Assembly (NCBI GenBank): GCA_946902875.1 | Contig: OX336353.1 | Coordinates: 20,411,151-20,475,150, forward strand | From: Nematopogon swammerdamellus | Taxonomy: Eukaryota > Arthropoda > Insecta > Lepidoptera > Adelidae | Direction of reading: 5' to 3' | DNA length: 64,000 bases | Shown here: one piece after another, positions 60,449 to 64,000 of the stretch | Layout: every line of letters begins with the position of its first letter | How positions within the stretch are numbered: the stretch's first letter is position 1 | The notes under the pieces: model-generated | Database searches by the model: none | Told to the model about the DNA's origin: nothing | Seen by the model: the letters and a program-made list of their open reading frames with translations, nothing else | Translations under genes and position numbers: made by a program

Positions 60449-61469
60449 AAGCCGGGTCCAGACATGACGTGTCATTTGCCCGATCCGATCACCGTATCCG
60501 TACCGCCAACGCGTATCATGTTCGCATATGTGGACGGGTGGTGTGGTGATACGCGTATCCATGATACGCCGCTATGATACGGCCTGATCCATCGCGAGTC
60601 GGTTTTTGTCCGATCATCAAAGGTGATACGGATACGGTCATGACAATTCTTAAGCCGGGTCCAGACATGTGTCATTTGCCCGATCCGATCACCGTATCCG
60701 TATCGCCGACGCGTATCATGCATAATCGCATATGTGGACGGGTGGTGATACGCGTACCATGATACACGGTCTCGATACGCCGCTATGATCCATCGTGAGT
60801 CGGTTTTTGCCCGATCATCAAAGGTGATGCGGATACGGTCATGACAATTCTGAAGATACGGATGCGGAGCAAATCGAGGCGTCCACAACTACATAGATAC
60901 GGGGCTTCTTGATACGTGATACGCTGATGCGGATACGATGATCGGAACGGGCAAATTATACATATCTGGACCCGGCTTATTGTGGTGTCATTTGCCCGAT
61001 CCGATCACCGTATCCGTATCGCCGACGCGTATTATGATCGCATATGTGGACGGCTGGTGATACGCGTATCCATGATACACCGCTATGATACGGCCCGATC
61101 CATCGCGAGTCGGTTTTTGTCCGATCATCAAAGGTGATACGTCATGACAATTCTTAAGCCGGGTCCAGACATGTATCATTTGCCCGATCCGATCACCGTA
61201 TCCGTATCGCCGACGCGTATCATGATCGCATATGTGGACGGGTGGTGATACGCGTATCCATGATACGCCGCTATGATACGGCCCGATCCATCGCGAGTCG
61301 GTTTTTGTCCGATCATCAAAGGTGATACGGATGTGGTCAAGAGTCATGCATGACAATTCTGAAGATACGGATACGGAGCAAATCGAGGCGTCCACAACTA
61401 CATTTAGCTATAGGGCTTGATACGTGATACGGATACGATGATCGGATCGGGCATGTCTGGACCCGGCTT
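60449..61469. mobile_element. Compound array of four TIR-element units
   Basis: Units begin AAGCCGGGTCCAGACATG and full units end with its complement, CATGTCTGGACCCGGCTT. Half unit 60449-60651, full unit 60652-60978, half unit about 60985-61155 (lacking the outer terminus), full unit 61156-61469. Internally CCCGATCCGATCACCGTATC faces GATACGATGATCGGATCGGG. All units share GATACGCGTATCCATGATAC-like and TGATCCATCGCGAGTCGG-like blocks. The minus and plus ORFs here only follow the repeat. The half-full-half-full order suggests duplication of a two-unit compound. Confidence 0.85.
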
Positions 61470-61775
61470 TAACGTCTGCACACCGCCGCGCCGCGCCGAC
61501 CGCCCGCTCTCCATTACTTGGCTCTGTACATCTGCCTACGTGTATGATTTCTATTCAAACTCCATTCGAATTGAATGGCGACAGTGTAATACCTATTTGA
61601 AAGTTTTGGCTATTGTCGGAAGCCTTGATTAATGTTCGGTCCTAGGTGTATTGATTTGTGTATCCAAGGGACGTTCTGTACAGCGAGCTCGAGATTTATT
61701 AGTACGGCCATCAGTTGGTGAACTCGCTTCCCTCATCCCTCCTCCTCCAGTACGCGTTCGCCAAACTCGCCATAT

Positions 61776-61990
61776 TCTTGAGGAACACCCCTGTCTGTGT
61801 ATTCGACATACGAGTTCTTCGAACGGCGGCACGATTCTATTCTCTAAATCGTTCTTGTGTCGTGCTGCAAAGGTGTGGAATGGGACTCCTAAAATCTACG
61901 GATCAAATTGCGGGTTAATGGCCTTTCCCCAACATCCCTCGAACGGGCCAAAGTTTTTCCAACTTTTGACAAATTTCCAAAGTTCATCCT
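61776..61990 (+). repeat. LINE family D-like C-terminus, plus strand
   Basis: The frame reads LFSKSFLCRAAKVWNGTPKI, then YGSNCGLMAFPQHPSNGPKF. The SFLCRAAKVWN core is the standard LINE ORF2 tail. Upstream codons at 61651-61770 (RDLLVRPSVGEL) may also be element-derived. The frame then runs on into SINE-B at 62022. Confidence 0.72.
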
Positions 61991-62021
61991 ATTACAATCA
62001 ACACTATTTTGTTTGTTATTG

Positions 62022-62371
62022 TTGTTATTCGGCGTGTACCAATGAGTTTTTTCTGACGAAAAAAAAATTCGTGCATACCTACACCTGCTGCTTCACCGTT
62101 CGGAACCGGTGTAAAACTGTAGGTCCCCCCTTCCCTTGCCTCTTACCAGGTGGTAGGCTCAAATTGTCGCCGACTGGGTTGGTACCACCGTACTGGATGT
62201 AAGACGGACAAATAGCAGCCTCGGTTGCGTGTTCTTCTAGTCCAGTATAGCCAGTGATCCAGGGAAGTCTCCGGTATGGCACCTATACCTTCTCGGAGGT
62301 GATATTGGCTGGTCGGAACAGGTGCTTTGGCCCCTCCGACTCAGCCACCAATACCGGATTACACAAAAAAA
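62022..62371 (+). mobile_element. SINE-B lacking most of the tRNA head
   Basis: Begins at TATTCGGCGTGTACCAATGAG, that is, just after the B-box, then the complete body and GGATTACACAAAAAAA tail. More than 90% like 4809-5214 by eye. Confidence 0.88.
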
Positions 62372-63268
62372 GTCTACTGGTCGCTTCGTACCTACTCCGG
62401 GCCCGGAGTCAGGCGTGATTGTGTGTTTCACACCGGGCGGCGCGGCGCCGCCGCGGCGGCGGCAGCGATGGCGGTTTTTTTGAATACTGAAATTGAATCG
62501 CGGCTTCCTGACGCCAAATGTATTTAACCGATCAAAGATGGCGCGTGCTCTCGGAAATCGGAACAAAGAATGCGAGAAAGCCCGGGGGTGGAGGGCGCGG
62601 GGTTTGGATATGCGGCGCGGGGGAGGGGGGGGGGTGGGAGCGGTGCGGGGCGGCAGCGACGCCGCGAGGGGCGAGGGGGGCGGCGTCGCACTCGCTCCAC
62701 GCGGCAGGCTAGCTAGCAGGCAGGCAGGCAGGACACATCTCCTGCATCAATTTGTAGAAACCGCCACTTTAATTATGGGAAGCGAATAGGTGCTGTGTAC
62801 GCCACGCAGCTAACGCGTGTCTGGACGCCGCCCCACCCCACCTCGCACCACCACCGCTCTCCAGACATAACCTACAATTACCGCATCCACTCGCCTATGC
62901 CATCATTACCTAAGCCGCGTGCACGCCACGCCGCGCGTTTAGCAGTTTTACCTACCTTCCCAACAACTAACCGCGCTCCATAGTTATCTCGGTGAAGCCG
63001 CTCTTCCTTATACTTAGTTTAAGTACGCGGGCACGATTTAGGATATTGCACTTGTATTGCACCAAAGAAAAGTCCCATTATGGCTCATACGGTATCAGTC
63101 TATAATCTTGGAGATGACAGCCAAAAAGGTGGTGCCACCTAGCAGTGAAGAGCATATGACTGTTCACCGAACATGTGTCGGTCGATGCAACACACTTGTC
63201 GAAGCGTGTCTTGCATTTGAAGTCTTTCAATACCACCACGCTACAGGCATTGGCGCGGCGGATTGCAG
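62372..63268. other. CpG-rich block, no gene assigned
   Basis: GCGGCGCGGCGCCGCCGCGG at 62435-62460 and a G-rich run at 62608-62640. Overlapping ORFs, including the 98-codon one at 62493, are compositional. 62990-63268 is unique. Confidence 0.3.
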
Positions 63269-63912
63269 TTAGCGGTAGAGTGGACTACCTACTATTTTGC
63301 CCTACTAGCTATACTGTTTTCAGTAGAGTAGCCGTCCACACGCAAAAGTAGGTTGCTAGAGTAGAGTAGAAAGCACTACAATGAGCATCGCCCGCCGTTG
63401 TTCTGCAGTTAGAAACTCTTTAATAAATATTTCTGGTGTTTTGCTGGGGGAAATTGCTTTAGCTCTCGAAGAAGAACAGAACAAAAGGAAACGAATATGG
63501 ACTCGAGGTTTTATCAAAAGAAGATAAACTTACGGAGCGTCTGCACTCCTTTTGAGAGAACTCGCTGAAGAAGATGCACAAGAGTTTAAATTGTGTTTGA
63601 GGATGACTCCTGATAAATTACCGAAACAAATTGAGCTGTGTTGTCGGCTGGACACGGCGAGCTACTATTTATTTTAGTCAAAACGTGTCCACAGTGGCCG
63701 GTAGAGTAGAGTAGGCGGGTGGTGGGGGAAAAAAGTAGTAGAGCTACTCTACCCTACCACCGTGCTATCCACTCTACTCTACCAAATTCTAGTACTCAAC
63801 TCTACCGATTGCGTCTAAATTGGTAGAGTGTGGGTGCTATTTAGCACTACTACCTCTACCTCTACCCTACTAACTCTACCGCTAACTCTACTAATGTGAA
63901 CTAGGCTTTACG
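63269..63912 (+). mobile_element. PIF/Harbinger-type derivative, left end truncated
   Basis: The right end CTAATGTGAACTAGGCT is followed by TTA. The left end starts inside the TIR at TTAGCGGTAG and lacks the outer AGCCTAGTTCACATTAG. The body parallels 23110-23752 in inverted orientation, with the same GTAGAG-rich subterminal regions. Confidence 0.82.
63450..63640 (+). pseudogene. PIF/Harbinger transposase N-terminal remnant
   Basis: In one frame the element reads EIALALEEEQNKRKRIWTRG, then FIKRR, TAA stop (63525-63527), TYGASALLLRELAEEDAQEF and KLCLRMTPDKL. This is the N-terminal signature of Harbinger-family transposases (and the host protein HARBI1): a basic KRKRxWxRxxIKRR segment, a YGAxxxLxxEL segment, then FxxxLRMxPxxF/L. 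The catalytic DDE core is entirely missing. About 60 residues remain with a single stop, so the decay is moderate. It supplies independent support for the superfamily inferred from the TTA site, and identifies the central homologous block of the 23-kb copy as former transposase. Confidence 0.82.
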
Positions 63913-64000
63913 CGCGACCGCGGCACGGGCGGCGGCGCCGACGCGTCACGCGAGCAGACAGCATCATACAAAACCTACATCACAATATGTAGGTAATTGC
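63913..64000. other. Window end, nothing recognised
   Basis: CG-rich CGGCACGGGCGGCGGCG, then unique sequence to the edge. Confidence 0.4.

Noticed and set aside
60472..61395. Two minus ORFs of about 135 codons with HHPST and DDRTKTDS repeats
   Set aside because: They follow the GATACG-rich TIR array unit by unit; the repeats are DNA-level, not a repeat protein.

Overview
The window looks like nuclear DNA of a moth or butterfly (Lepidoptera). It has short exons separated by long introns, GT/AG splice sites, and dense interspersed repeats typical of Lepidoptera: tRNA-headed SINEs, 5'-truncated non-LTR retrotransposon tails, the common repeat that opens with GGGTTCCGTA followed by TCTG/TCCG tracts, and many short inverted-repeat DNA transposons. 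There is no bacterial-type gene packing, no rRNA, no CRISPR array and no intact long ORF. Order-level placement is inference from repeat style and protein resemblance; I cannot name a species.

Recognisable host coding sequence is sparse. A first exon of a THAP zinc-finger protein lies at 1561-1655, behind a GC-rich promoter-like stretch. Two plus-strand exons (13051-13212 and 37008-37121) are phase-compatible and fit one gene, an MTA1-like subunit of the NuRD chromatin-remodelling complex; about 23.8 kb of intron lies between them. On the minus strand at about 54.6-57.2 kb are pieces of a multi-exon gene or pseudogene with Myb/SANT-like character, one piece interrupted by a stop codon. A few more possible exons (12.27, 26.89, 45.49, 52.84 and 53.76 kb) are listed at low confidence.

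Most of what can be named is transposon-derived. (1) Two tRNA-headed SINE families: SINE-A, about 17 copies, and SINE-B, about 8 copies or pieces. They share a central block although their heads and tails differ, and a third version swaps the tRNA head for an unrelated one. (2) 3' ends of several LINE families, with decayed C-terminal motifs of the SFLCRTAKAWN type, plus an RTE-like end with a TATG tail. (3) DNA transposons: a hAT derivative with an 8-bp target duplication and a piece of transposase C-terminus (7192-7854); a pair of oppositely oriented PIF/Harbinger derivatives near 23 and 63 kb, one with a transposase N-terminal remnant; a palindrome with a 9-bp target duplication at 15.2 kb; TTA/TAA and TA target-site MITEs; and a compound array of four TIR units at 60.4-61.5 kb. 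(4) A Pif1-type helicase fragment at 18.5 kb. (5) Clean tandem repeats of 3 x 65 bp, 3 x 91 bp and 2 x 166 bp.

Several CpG-rich, low-complexity blocks (20.3, 30.0, 31.6, 32.3, 35.6, 44.1, 58.5 and 62.4 kb) punctuate the region. They could be regulatory or first-exon sequence, but nothing in them decides it. I found no coherent new multi-gene system. The strongest unusual material is transposon architecture.
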